Of a stretch of 64,000 nt of DNA, positions 26,557 to 35,117 are shown piece by piece. The notes below the pieces were generated by a model that saw only the letters and a list, made by a program, of their open reading frames with translations, searched no databases and was not told where the DNA came from. Source of the stretch: Flavobacteriaceae bacterium. GTDB taxonomy: Bacteria; Bacteroidota; Bacteroidia; Flavobacteriales; Flavobacteriaceae. The stretch lies in assembly GCA_031277535.1 (NCBI GenBank), contig JAITMD010000019.1, positions 1 through 64,000 on the forward strand, read 5' to 3'. The translations under genes and the position numbers were made by a program. The first letter of the stretch is position 1, and every line of letters starts with the position of its first letter.

Positions 26557-28551
26557 ATGAATAAAAAACTACATTTCATTATCCCAGTATTGATTGGAGG
26601 AGTTTTCTCAGTTGGTGCACAAACTACGGCTATCAAAGCAAAAATGGCTGCGACTTATAAAGAGGCAGATCAAGTAAGGTTGACTACTTTATTAGAGGAA
26701 GTTAATGATAGATATGATATTGAGAGGGTAAAGAAAAGAACTACGGAACTTGGGGTGCCTATGGTTCAACGTGGTTTAAATGGAAATCCAATATATGCTG
26801 TTGGAGTTGAGTTAGATGGAACAATAATCTATCGTACAGCATTTAATAGTGGTTCTCGTATTACATCAAAAGTAAATGATATTGCACCAGGTGGGGCATT
26901 AGGACTTAACCTTGATGGAAAAAATATGAAAATAGGATTATGGGATGGGGATGTAGCTTTAGGAAATCATGTTGAGTTTACTTCTTCAGGAACATCACGA
27001 GTTATCATGAGAGAAGTGCCGATAACTAATACAAGTAAAACGCCAGATGATATTGAAGGTAGAATGCATGCTACTCACGTTGGAGGAACAATTACTGCAT
27101 CTGGAGTAAAAAGTAATGCTAAAGGAATGGCTCCAGCAGCTACTGTCGTTAGTTATAATTGGGACAATGATTATAATGAAATGAAATATGCAGCATCTAA
27201 AGATGGTATTGTGGTATCTAATCACTCTTATGGAATGCCTGCCACAAATGATGCAGGAAAAGAAATTGTACCTGTTAGATATTATGGAGCTTATGATACA
27301 GAAGCAAGTGCTGTAGATGGTATTGCAAGAACCTATAAATATTATTTACCTGTTTACGCAGCTGGTAATGATGGTTGGTATGCGGGTGTAAATCCCAATA
27401 AAAATAAAGGAGGGAATGAGCTACTTTTAAGTGCTTCTACAGCTAAAAATTCTGTGATAGTATCTGCGGTAGAAAATGTAGCAAATTATACCGGTCCAGC
27501 AAGTGTGAAATTAGCTGTTTTTAATAGTAATGGACCTACTAATGATTTTCGTATTAAACCAGATATTTCTGCAAAGGGTGTAAATGTTTATTCAAGTATT
27601 TATTCTAATGATACTACATTAAATGGTTATGCATATTTGAATGGAACATCAATGGCTGCACCAGCAGTAACCGGAATTGTTGCTTTGTGGCAACAGTGGG
27701 CAACAGAGACTTTCCAAATGCCATATCGCTCTTCTACAATTAAAGCAATTATGATTCACACTGCAGAAGAAGCAGGAACAGCACCAGGACCAGATCATAA
27801 GTTTGGCTGGGGGTTAATTAATGCTCGTAAAGGTGTTGAGGTAATGATTGCTGCTAAAGCTAAAGATAGAGCTCTTATTGAAGAGAATACATTAAATAAT
27901 AGTCAAACATATTCGACTAAGTTTACAATAGGAGAAAATGCAACATATTTAAAAGCTTCAATTGCTTGGACAGATCCTGAAACTACTTTTAGTATGAATA
28001 ACTATGATGAAGCTTATGTGAAAAATAATCCTATACTTAGAAATGACTTAGATTTACGTGTTTTTAAAGATGGTGTAGAATATTTACCATGGAAATTAAA
28101 TAAAGATTTTAATAATCTAACAGTTTTAAAAGGTGATAATGATGTTGATAATGTAGAACAAGTAATGATTGATAATCCAGCTAAAGGAGAATATGAAATA
28201 CGTGTAACACATAAAAAGACATTAGTAGGAGGATCACAAGAGTATGCTTTAGTAGTAAACACAGATGCAAGTAGTACTTTAGGTGTTGATGATTTCGACG
28301 CAAGTAAATTTACACTTTGGCCAAACCCAGTAGTTAATGATTTAAATATCATGTTACCTGAGAATGCTGCTGCAACTGTAACGTCTATTAATATTATGGA
28401 TATAAATGGTAGAAAAGTACGTGAAGTACAAACTACCGATGCTGTAGATAATATTATTCGAGTGTCAATGCAAGGATTAAATACAGGTGTTTATTTTGTT
28501 GAGATCAACCAAGGAGCACTTAGACAAGTGGAAAAAGTAATTAAGAAATAA
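26557..28551 (+). CDS. Secreted S8 subtilisin-like serine peptidase, T9SS type A tail (paralogue)
   Basis: The 664-residue product has the same architecture as its upstream neighbour: signal peptide (ending VGAQ), prodomain-like region, subtilase triad Asp130 (LWDGD), His174 (HATHVGG) and Ser365 (NGTSMAAP), a beta-rich domain and a T9SS type A sorting domain from FTLWPNP to VIKK. The two share motif order and wording throughout (e.g. GIVALWQQWA, MPYRS) and so come from a tandem duplication that has since diverged. A terminator follows directly. Confidence 0.94.
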   Translation: MNKKLHFIIPVLIGGVFSVGAQTTAIKAKMAATYKEADQVRLTTLLEEVNDRYDIERVKKRTTELGVPMVQRGLNGNPIYAVGVELDGTIIYRTAFNSGSRITSKVNDIAPGGALGLNLDGKNMKIGLWDGDVALGNHVEFTSSGTSRVIMREVPITNTSKTPDDIEGRMHATHVGGTITASGVKSNAKGMAPAATVVSYNWDNDYNEMKYAASKDGIVVSNHSYGMPATNDAGKEIVPVRYYGAYDTEASAVDGIARTYKYYLPVYAAGNDGWYAGVNPNKNKGGNELLLSASTAKNSVIVSAVENVANYTGPASVKLAVFNSNGPTNDFRIKPDISAKGVNVYSSIYSNDTTLNGYAYLNGTSMAAPAVTGIVALWQQWATETFQMPYRSSTIKAIMIHTAEEAGTAPGPDHKFGWGLINARKGVEVMIAAKAKDRALIEENTLNNSQTYSTKFTIGENATYLKASIAWTDPETTFSMNNYDEAYVKNNPILRNDLDLRVFKDGVEYLPWKLNKDFNNLTVLKGDNDVDNVEQVMIDNPAKGEYEIRVTHKKTLVGGSQEYALVVNTDASSTLGVDDFDASKFTLWPNPVVNDLNIMLPENAAATVTSINIMDINGRKVREVQTTDAVDNIIRVSMQGLNTGVYFVEINQGALRQVEKVIKK

Positions 28552-28566
28552 ATTCTTGATATAAAT

Positions 28567-28597
28567 AAAAAAGGGATTCATAGAATCCCTTTTTTTA
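28567..28597 (+). terminator. Terminator of the second subtilase gene
   Basis: AAAGGGATTC (28570-28579) pairs with GAATCCCTTT (28583-28592) around a three-base loop, followed by T residues. Confidence 0.92.
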
Positions 28598-28618
28598 TAC
28601 CTCTTTATTAGAATAGAT

Positions 28619-28653
28619 AAATGCCCTTATAAATTATATAAGGGCATTTTATA
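28619..28653 (-). terminator. Terminator of the peroxiredoxin operon
   Basis: Perfect 13-base arms AAATGCCCTTATA (28619-28631) and TATAAGGGCATTT (28637-28649) end just before the last gene of the leftward operon. The T-run is weak on both strands. Confidence 0.8.
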
Positions 28654-28661
28654 ATTAAAAT

Positions 28662-28919
28662 TTACTTGTCAATTGAGCCTAAAACTCTTTGCATAAAAGT
28701 ATTTAAAGCTTCTTTTTGAGTAGCACCATCTTTGATTAGTTTTTGAACTTCAAGGGCACCATACATATTTGAAATAAGCTCTCCTATAACGTCTAATTCT
28801 TCGTCTTTAAGCGATGGAACTTCTGTTAGGTTTTCTAATACTTCAATTGTTTCAATAATGTAATCTTGGTCATTTTGCTCAATAAATTGAGTTAAATGCT
28901 TGATAACAGGTAATTTCAT
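28662..28919 (-). CDS. Small conserved protein (DUF6952-like)
   Basis: The 85-residue helical protein (MKLPVIKHLTQFIEQND) lies 21 bases after the thioredoxin gene. Proteins of this size and sequence regularly follow thioredoxin/peroxiredoxin genes in flavobacteria and are listed as DUF6952; the function is unknown, with a role in peroxide defence only inferred from the operon. It has no Cys. Confidence 0.7.
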   Translation of the reverse strand: MKLPVIKHLTQFIEQNDQDYIIETIEVLENLTEVPSLKDEELDVIGELISNMYGALEVQKLIKDGATQKEALNTFMQRVLGSIDK

Positions 28920-28940
28920 ACGGATATGGATTTAATGAAA

Positions 28941-29249
28941 TTATACAATCTCGTTTACTAAATCGTTTAAAACCTCTGCTTTGTTTGTTTGCGTTTGGTT
29001 TACTAACTTCCCGTTCACAAATGTTGCAAATGTAGGAAGGTTACTTACGTCAGCCAATTTTCTTGACTCAGGAAAGTTCTCAGCATCTGCAATTACAAAT
29101 GTCATATTTTCCTTTTCTGTTGCCAATTTTTTGAATTTTGGTTTCATAATTCTACAGTTACCACACCAAGAGGCAGCATATTGAACAACTACTTTTTCGT
29201 TTGAGTTTACAATCTCTTGTAAATTATCTTGATCTAATTCTAAAAGCAT
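28941..29249 (-). CDS. Thioredoxin-family protein
   Basis: The 102-residue cytoplasmic protein is a single thioredoxin domain with the motif WCGNC (Cys29 and Cys32), a variant of the canonical WCGPC, and the cis-proline segment NLPTFATF. In this operon it most likely reduces the peroxiredoxin encoded 34 bases upstream. Confidence 0.9.
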   Translation of the reverse strand: MLLELDQDNLQEIVNSNEKVVVQYAASWCGNCRIMKPKFKKLATEKENMTFVIADAENFPESRKLADVSNLPTFATFVNGKLVNQTQTNKAEVLNDLVNEIV

Positions 29250-29283
29250 TTTTTTAAATTTTAGCGTATTGGTAAATCAGTTA

Positions 29284-29922
29284 TTAGTGTTTGCTTAAAT
29301 AATCAGCTACACCATTTCTGTTTGCATTCATTGCATCTTTTCCTTCTTCCCAGTTAGCAGGACATACTTCACCATGTGTTTGTACGTGAGTATAAGCATC
29401 GATTAATCTTAAGTACTCGTTTACATTTCTTCCTAATGGCATATCGTTTACTGATTCATGGAAGATTTTTCCTGACTCATCAACTAAGTAAGTAGCTCTA
29501 TAAGTTACATTTGAACCAGAGATTTGTACTGAATCTAACTCTTCGTTATAAACTTCGCTTTCGATATCCAAGATTCCTAATACAGAAGATAAGTTTCTTT
29601 GTGTATCAGCAATGATTGGGTAAGTAACACCTTCAATTCCTCCATTGTCTTTTGCTGTGTTTAACCAAGCAAAGTGTACTTCGTTAGTATCACAAGAAGC
29701 ACCAACTACAACTGTATTTCTTTTTTCGAATTCTGGTAAAGCAGCTTGGAAAGCGTGTAATTCTGTTGGACATACAAAAGTAAAGTCTTTTGGATACCAG
29801 AATAATAATACTTTTTTGTTGTTTTTTGTTGCTTCTTCAAAGATGTTGATTTTTAAATCATCTCCCATTTCTGAAATAGCATCAACTGTAATGTTTGGAA
29901 ATTTTTTACCTACTAAAGACAT
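29284..29922 (-). CDS. 2-Cys peroxiredoxin (AhpC-like)
   Basis: The 212-residue product reduces hydrogen peroxide and organic hydroperoxides. The peroxidatic Cys51 is in FVCPTE and the resolving Cys187 in GEVCPANW, which are both needed for the typical 2-Cys mechanism. It is first in a peroxiredoxin-thioredoxin-DUF6952 operon, so the electron donor is probably the thioredoxin rather than AhpF, for which no gene is seen here. Confidence 0.94.
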   Translation of the reverse strand: MSLVGKKFPNITVDAISEMGDDLKINIFEEATKNNKKVLLFWYPKDFTFVCPTELHAFQAALPEFEKRNTVVVGASCDTNEVHFAWLNTAKDNGGIEGVTYPIIADTQRNLSSVLGILDIESEVYNEELDSVQISGSNVTYRATYLVDESGKIFHESVNDMPLGRNVNEYLRLIDAYTHVQTHGEVCPANWEEGKDAMNANRNGVADYLSKH

Positions 29923-29965
29923 AATAATTTATTTTTAAGTTAATAATCGTTCTTGATTTCTTTTA

Positions 29966-29973
29966 CAAATGTA
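29966..29973 (-). promoter_or_regulatory. -7 element TACATTTG of the peroxiredoxin operon
   Basis: The minus-strand TAnnTTTG element is 43 bases before the start codon. Confidence 0.5.
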
Positions 29974-30202
29974 GGCGAACTAAATAGCATAATTCATTTC
30001 TCTTGATTATTGTTTCTTATTCTTATATAAGAAAAATCTATTCCAATAAATAATACTTATAGTGCATACCTATGCTTATTTGTAAAGGCATTTAAAGGTA
30101 AGAATTTTAATTGCATTATTAAAACTTAGAACTTGAGAAAGACGCTAATATTTTGATAAAATTTAGACATGTCTAATTAAGAGACCTTCTATCAATGCAA
30201 TA

Positions 30203-30238
30203 TAAAAAAACACCTATAAAAAAATCTTATAGGTGTTT
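30203..30238 (-). terminator. Terminator of the NhaC-family gene
   Basis: On the minus strand AAACACCTATAA (30238-30227) pairs with TTATAGGTGTTT (30219-30208), followed by a T-run. Confidence 0.88.
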
Positions 30239-30260
30239 GTATAAAAGTAGATATATAGTT

Positions 30261-31712
30261 CTATTTACTAATGATTTTTCGAATCTTTATATTTAGTGCA
30301 GCATAAAGTAATGTTACAAATGGACTCAAATAATTAAAGAAAGCGTAGGGTAGATACGTCATTGTTGGAATACCTAATACTCCTGAATGATAAGCCCCAC
30401 AGGTATTCCACGGAATTAATACTGAAGTTACTGTTCCGGAATCTTCTAAGGTTCTACTTAGATTTTCAGGAGCCAATCCTTTTGCTTTATAAGCATCAGA
30501 AAACATTTTCCCTGGTACCACAATAGATAAGTATTGATCAGAAGTCATTAAATTAATTGCTAAACAACTTGCTACAGTACTCGCGAATAGTCCGAATACA
30601 TTATTTGCAATGTTTAACAATGCCATTGAAATCTTTTGTAAGGCACCAATAGCTTCCATTGCTCCACCAAAAAACATAGCACATAAAATCAACCATACTG
30701 TATTTAACATACTTGCCATTCCACCTGCTTCAAACAAGCCATTTAAACTCTCCATAGGTGATGCAATTCGAATATCTGTTGTTAAGGCTAACATTACACC
30801 TTTATAGGCATTGTAAAAATTAAAGGTTTCTCCACCAGATACTGCAACTACAATTTCGGGTTGGAAGATTAAAGCAAATACGCCACCTAATAGCGTACCT
30901 ATTAATAACGCTGCTATTGGTTGTACTTTTTTCACAATTAAGAACACAACAAATACAGGTACTATAAATAGGAAAGGAGTGATGTGAAAAGTATTTGAAA
31001 TAGCATTTAATGTTGCTGTTGTATCAACTTCTCCCGCTACTGTATGTGTAAGTCCTAAAATGATGAATAAAATTAATGTGACAACATAAGTGGGTACTGT
31101 CGTGAATAACATATAACGTATATGTGTAAACAAATCTGTACCAGCCATTACAGGGGCAAGATTGGTTGTGTCGGATAGTGGAGATAATTTATCTCCAAAG
31201 TAAGCTCCAGAGATTACTGCTCCACCAATCATTCCAATTGGCATCCCTAATGCATGTCCAATTCCAACTAAAGCAATCCCAACAGTAGCAGAAGTTGTCC
31301 AACTACTTCCTGTAGCAATGGAAATAATAGAGGTGATAATTAAACAAGCTGGTAAATAAATTGCTGGATGTAAGATTTGTAACCCATAATATATCATACT
31401 TGGAATAATACCACTTAACAACCAAGTTCCTGATAGTGCACCAACTAATAAAAGAATGAATATAGCACTTGAAGTATCTCTTACATTATTGATAATCTGA
31501 TTGATAATCTTGTCATATGATACACGATTGTAGATCCCTACCATAGCAGCTATAGCACCTCCAATTAACAAGATAAATTGATTGGTTCCAGACAGAGCAT
31601 CATCCCGGAATACATATACGTTTACAGCTAATAATGCAACTAAAATAATTACAGGTATTAGGGATTGAAACAATGTAATTGGGCGTTCTGCTTTGTTTTG
31701 GAATTTTTCCAT
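30261..31712 (-). CDS. NhaC-family Na+/H+ antiporter
   Basis: The 483-residue inner-membrane protein has about eleven membrane segments and matches NhaC: GSSWTTSATVGIAL near residues 134-147, GAYFGDKLSPLSDTTNLAP near 167-185, and the late LEDSGTVTSVLIPWNTCGAY segment cut here to DSGTVTSVLIPWNTCGA. It would exchange protons for sodium (or a related malate/lactate pair). It is transcribed alone. Confidence 0.92.
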   Translation of the reverse strand: MEKFQNKAERPITLFQSLIPVIILVALLAVNVYVFRDDALSGTNQFILLIGGAIAAMVGIYNRVSYDKIINQIINNVRDTSSAIFILLLVGALSGTWLLSGIIPSMIYYGLQILHPAIYLPACLIITSIISIATGSSWTTSATVGIALVGIGHALGMPIGMIGGAVISGAYFGDKLSPLSDTTNLAPVMAGTDLFTHIRYMLFTTVPTYVVTLILFIILGLTHTVAGEVDTTATLNAISNTFHITPFLFIVPVFVVFLIVKKVQPIAALLIGTLLGGVFALIFQPEIVVAVSGGETFNFYNAYKGVMLALTTDIRIASPMESLNGLFEAGGMASMLNTVWLILCAMFFGGAMEAIGALQKISMALLNIANNVFGLFASTVASCLAINLMTSDQYLSIVVPGKMFSDAYKAKGLAPENLSRTLEDSGTVTSVLIPWNTCGAYHSGVLGIPTMTYLPYAFFNYLSPFVTLLYAALNIKIRKIISK

Positions 31713-32011
31713 GAAAATAATTTAATTGTTATAAAAGGGCGAAATTAAACATTTTATTTCGTACTAATTTCTTTTTAGGGGACGTGATGTTATATTATGT
31801 TTTGGATATATTCAAAAAAAATGCCAATCTATTCTGTTGATAGTTACTTTGTTATTCATTAAAGTAGTTTTTTTTATTAGGTAATTGATAAAAAAATGTT
31901 TAAATGAATTTATATTTTTTTATATTTACTACAAGATAATCACTTTTTAAGATTTGAAAGTGGATGTTTTTTATCATTTTTTTTGATAAAGTAAATTAAA
32001 ATATTGTTGTT

Positions 32012-32032
32012 TTGATGTCTAATAGACATCAA
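32012..32032. repeat. Perfect 21-base palindrome
   Basis: TTGATGTCTA (32012-32021) and TAGACATCAA (32023-32032) are exact inverse repeats around a single A. It could be an operator or an RNA hairpin; it lies just before a terminator and about 50 bases before a promoter. Confidence 0.6.
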
Positions 32033-32036
32033 TAAA

Positions 32037-32075
32037 AGAGCTACTTATTCGTCAAAATGGGTAGCTTTTTTTGTT
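32037..32075. terminator. Terminator without an assigned gene
   Basis: A stem of about 16 pairs with two G-U pairs, AAAAGAGCTACTTATT (32035-32050) against AATGGGTAGCTTTTTT, is followed by a T-run on the plus strand and by TTTTATT on the minus strand. The plus strand has no gene upstream of it for over 300 bases. Confidence 0.75.
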
Positions 32076-32082
32076 TTTAGTT

Positions 32083-32090
32083 TACCTTTG
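32083..32090 (+). promoter_or_regulatory. -7 element TACCTTTG of the bestrophin gene
   Basis: This is a perfect TAnnTTTG 22 bases before the ATG at 32113. It supports that start over one at 32071, which would lie upstream of the transcription start. Confidence 0.55.
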
Positions 32091-32112
32091 TAGTCCTTTT
32101 AAAAAGAATAAA

Positions 32113-33039
32113 ATGATTGTAAGAGATAAAAAGCACATTATTCAAATGTTGTTTGTTTGGAAAGGAAGTGTGCTTAAAAAGATATTCCCAACACTAATTG
32201 CTATTTTCGTCTTTTCGTGGTTAGTGTATTTTTGTCACTATTTGTATCCAGATGTAATTATTCCATTAAACGTAGGAGCATTTGCTTTAGTAGGTATTTC
32301 TTTGGCAATTTTCTTAGGGTTTTGTAATACAGCAGCCTATGATCGGTTTTGGGAAGGACGTAAGCAGTGGGGAAGTTTGGTAATACATTCAAGATCTTTA
32401 GCTTTTCAAATTCAAAATTACATTGCAGAGAATGAACAGTTCTCTAAAAAGGATAAACGTGAGGCAATTAATCTTATTATTGCATTTTGTTATGCTTTGA
32501 ATAAACAATTGCGTGAGAAAAAAGATTATGAAACACTGAAGGGATATTTAAAGGAACAAGTGTATCAAGAAATGTTGACTAAGCGTTTTAAACCTGCTTA
32601 TTTGTTGAATGAGCTAACCAAATGGATGGCAGAACAACAACGAGCAGGGCGAATGGATACCATTACTCAAGCAAGAATAGATGCTAATATTGATCAGTTA
32701 TCTATTGTATTAGGAGCTTGTGAACGCATCGTTCATACCAAAATACCTTTTGTATATTTTGTCATTTTGCACCGTATTGTATATGTGTATTGTTTTATTT
32801 TACCTTTTGGTTTGATAGATTTAATTGTATGGACAATGCCTTTCTTTGTAACATTTGTGGCTTATACATTTATTGCCTTAGATGCAGTAGTAGCAGAAAT
32901 TGCAGAACCTTTTGGTTTGGAAGAAAACGATTTAGCTTTAGATCAAATGTGTGCTAATATAGAATATTCGTTAAGTGAAATCTCTGAAATGCCTTTACCA
33001 GAAATCGTGAGACCAGATAACAATTATATTGTGACTTAA
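32113..33039 (+). CDS. Bestrophin-family chloride channel-like protein
   Basis: The product from the ATG at 32113 (MIVRDKKHIIQ) has 308 residues and matches the bacterial bestrophin/UPF0187 family: first helices at about 20-70, the motif NTAAYDRFWEGRKQWGSLV near 75-92 (cut to its core NTAAYDRFWEGRKQWG), later helices at about 200-250, and a C-terminal PFGLEENDLALDQ. The family forms pentameric anion (or in bacteria, sodium-selective) channels. Confidence 0.9.
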   Translation: MIVRDKKHIIQMLFVWKGSVLKKIFPTLIAIFVFSWLVYFCHYLYPDVIIPLNVGAFALVGISLAIFLGFCNTAAYDRFWEGRKQWGSLVIHSRSLAFQIQNYIAENEQFSKKDKREAINLIIAFCYALNKQLREKKDYETLKGYLKEQVYQEMLTKRFKPAYLLNELTKWMAEQQRAGRMDTITQARIDANIDQLSIVLGACERIVHTKIPFVYFVILHRIVYVYCFILPFGLIDLIVWTMPFFVTFVAYTFIALDAVVAEIAEPFGLEENDLALDQMCANIEYSLSEISEMPLPEIVRPDNNYIVT

Positions 33040-33140
33040 ACGTAATTTATAGTATGTGAAATATATGCTGAATAGGCCTTCTGTAGAATAGGCTTGTTTT
33101 TGTAAGATTTTATGTCTGTCATACCTTTCTAAACTAATAA

Positions 33141-33187
33141 AAAACAAAGGGAGTATCTAACTAAATAATATATACTCCCTTTGTTTT
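33141..33187 (-). terminator. Terminator of the esterase gene, touching its stop codon
   Basis: AAAACAAAGGGAGTAT (33141-33156) and ATACTCCCTTTGTTTT (33172-33187) are perfect 16-base arms. The stop codon of the minus-strand gene (33186-33188) overlaps the outer arm by two bases. Confidence 0.88.
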
Positions 33188-34049
33188 ATTTTGAATAAGC
33201 TGTTTTTGGATATAGTTTTTGCAAACCACTATATACTGCCTGATGAATTACTGTGGAGTGCAATTCGTTAGGGAAGTAGTCAAATGCTACATTTAAGTTT
33301 TTGTTTACCTTCAGTTTGTCATATAAACTTACTGCCTCATCATGCATTTTAATGTATTCTTCTTTATTTGGAGCAGCAATGTATATATTTGTTTTCTTTT
33401 TAATGCTTTGCAATAGTTTCGTATTTTTTGCATTTAAAAGTTCTTCTTCTCCCCACCATAAGCTTGGGCTTATAATGAGGTAATTATCAAACAACGTAGG
33501 TTGCTTAATTAGCACAGATGTTGCTAACAATCCTGCTAATGATTCTCCAATAATGGTTCTGTGTTTATTGCCTTTGTAATTTTTTTCTATGTATGGAAAT
33601 AATTCTTTCTCCATAAAAGAGATATAATTATCTGATCCACCATATTGAGGAAAGTGTTCTAAACTAAACCCTTCTTTTGTAATGAAATCAGTAGATTTTA
33701 CAGGAAATGTAAAGTCTTTTCGTCTGTTAGTATTTTCAATTCCTACTACAATAGAATTAGGAAAACGTGCAATCCAAGGTTGTGTGTTGAAACGAACAAT
33801 TCCTACCAAGTGTATAAAATCTTCTTCTACTCCACCGTCAGGGATGTAAATTACAGGATAGGTCACTGTATCATTGGCTACATAATCTTGTGGAAGATAA
33901 ATATTGATGGTGCGTTTTTCGTTTAATATTTTTGATTCTATTACATCAGAAGTTCCTAATGTAATAGGAGTGCTACTTATTTGTCCAAAAGAGCAAAAAG
34001 CTGTTAGAAGCGCAAAAGTGCTTAGAATTAAAGTTTGAGTTTTTTTCAT
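33186..34049 (-). CDS. Secreted esterase (esterase D/IroE-like alpha/beta hydrolase)
   Basis: The 287-residue product has a signal peptide (ending near CSFGQ), the YLPQDY strand, PVIYIPDGG, the nucleophile elbow GESLAG with Ser at about 171, PSLWWGEEEL and a C-terminal ELHSTVIHQAVYSG with the probable catalytic His. This is the esterase D fold used by siderophore esterases such as IroE and by cephalosporin-like ester hydrolases. It may help free iron from siderophores, as an iron-type cluster lies 2 kb away, but this is only suggestive. Confidence 0.88.
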   Translation of the reverse strand: MKKTQTLILSTFALLTAFCSFGQISSTPITLGTSDVIESKILNEKRTINIYLPQDYVANDTVTYPVIYIPDGGVEEDFIHLVGIVRFNTQPWIARFPNSIVVGIENTNRRKDFTFPVKSTDFITKEGFSLEHFPQYGGSDNYISFMEKELFPYIEKNYKGNKHRTIIGESLAGLLATSVLIKQPTLFDNYLIISPSLWWGEEELLNAKNTKLLQSIKKKTNIYIAAPNKEEYIKMHDEAVSLYDKLKVNKNLNVAFDYFPNELHSTVIHQAVYSGLQKLYPKTAYSK

Positions 34050-34131
34050 TGGGTATTCGTCTAAGATGCTAAATATACTTTTAAAAATAGAATAACCCTT
34101 CTTTTATTATTTAAAAACCATTTACTGATTA

Positions 34132-34244
34132 GTGCAAGCATAGTGTAAGCATAGTGCAAGTATAGTGTAAGTATACTATTGGGTGATTGTTATACTAACA
34201 TTATGCTATGATTAAGGTTACATTATACTTGGACTTATTGTTAA
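34132..34244. repeat. 11-base tandem repeat array with inverted continuation
   Basis: Four direct copies of GTGYAAGYATA lie at 34132-34142, 34143-34153, 34154-34164 and 34165-34175. After a 14-base gap a second block with the same 11-base step begins (TTATACTAACA at 34190-34200, then units starting TTA at 34201, 34212 and 34223); its units resemble the first set on the other strand. The step equals about one helical turn, so all copies face one side of the DNA. Confidence 0.75.
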
Positions 34245-34307
34245 ATAAGGCTTGTTTTTTGTGCAAACTAAGAAGAAGTAGAATAACTAATCATTCAAAA
34301 TAAAATT

Positions 34308-35117
34308 ATGGCAAGAGTTGACAAAAAAGGTATTATTCAAGGTGGTGTAGGCCCTGTAGTAACACGCAATTTAAGAGGGAGGAGTATTGTACAAACAAAA
34401 CCTCGCAATCACAAGAAGCATGACAACACATTGAGAGAAGCCAAGAAATTTGGTAAAATATCAAGTGATGCCAAAGTTGTTAGAAGTATAGTTCAATCAT
34501 TTTTAGAACAAAGACATGATTCTTATATGTACACGCGTTTTACTTCTGCAATGTCAAAAGCACTAAAAAAGAATACGGCGTTAAAAGAAGTTGATAGAAA
34601 TATCAATAATGCAGATTTAAGTGATTTGGTAGGTTTTGAGTTTAATAGTAATTGTGATTTTTCAGATGTTTTTTTAGGAGAAATTACTGTAGAAGTAGTT
34701 GATAACAAAGAAATACACATAAGTGTACCTTCATTTAAGACCCAACAAACAATCTTTTTTCCTGAGAAAACGAATGTATTAGAATTAAATTTTTTGGTAT
34801 ACGAGCAGAATGAACACAAGATTGGAAATACAATTGAACCCGGGTTTTCTTATGAGATTCTAAAAGAAAGTGATGTTGTTACAGAACAAGTATTTACAAA
34901 AGAACTGCATTGGCCTGAATGCTTTTATATGGTTGTTGTAGAAGCTTGTTTTTATACCAAGTACGATAAAGATAAAAGAGTTTTGTATAATAGCAAGCAC
35001 TTCAATCCTTCGACTATTTTATATGTAAAACAAGTAATACATGGGATAGATACTTCAAAAGAAATTTCTACTGCTACCAAGGATGATCATTTTGCTGGAT
35101 TAATTATTGATATATAG
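34308..35117 (+). CDS. DUF6266-like protein
   Basis: The 269-residue product begins MARVDKKGIIQGGVGPVVTRN followed by a basic tract (RGRSIVQTKPRN), a start that is typical of the DUF6266 group of Bacteroidetes (GxxG, V-V, then an RGxxIVRTKP-like line). The middle (about 30-90) is helical and charged, and the rest is beta-rich. The function is unknown; structural hints in the family point to phage-tail-like or surface proteins. It has no signal peptide. Only a periodic repeat array precedes it and no clear terminator follows. Confidence 0.6.
   Translation: MARVDKKGIIQGGVGPVVTRNLRGRSIVQTKPRNHKKHDNTLREAKKFGKISSDAKVVRSIVQSFLEQRHDSYMYTRFTSAMSKALKKNTALKEVDRNINNADLSDLVGFEFNSNCDFSDVFLGEITVEVVDNKEIHISVPSFKTQQTIFFPEKTNVLELNFLVYEQNEHKIGNTIEPGFSYEILKESDVVTEQVFTKELHWPECFYMVVVEACFYTKYDKDKRVLYNSKHFNPSTILYVKQVIHGIDTSKEISTATKDDHFAGLIIDI

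Larger units (their letters stand above)
31713..32112. other. 400-base stretch with three stacked hairpins
   Basis: Between the NhaC and bestrophin genes are three inverted repeats in a row (31970-31990, 32012-32032 and the terminator at 32037-32075) and then a perfect -7 element at 32083-32090. The hairpins lie upstream of the bestrophin promoter, so they do not belong to that mRNA's coding part; they may form a separate small RNA. Confidence 0.55.

Noticed and set aside
32071..32112. In-frame upstream start of the bestrophin gene
   Set aside because: It lies upstream of the -7 element at 32083 and inside a terminator tail; the ATG at 32113 gives the family's usual start.
34132..34244. Array taken as a CRISPR
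   Set aside because: Units are only 11 bases and contiguous, without spacers or cas genes; it is a tandem repeat.
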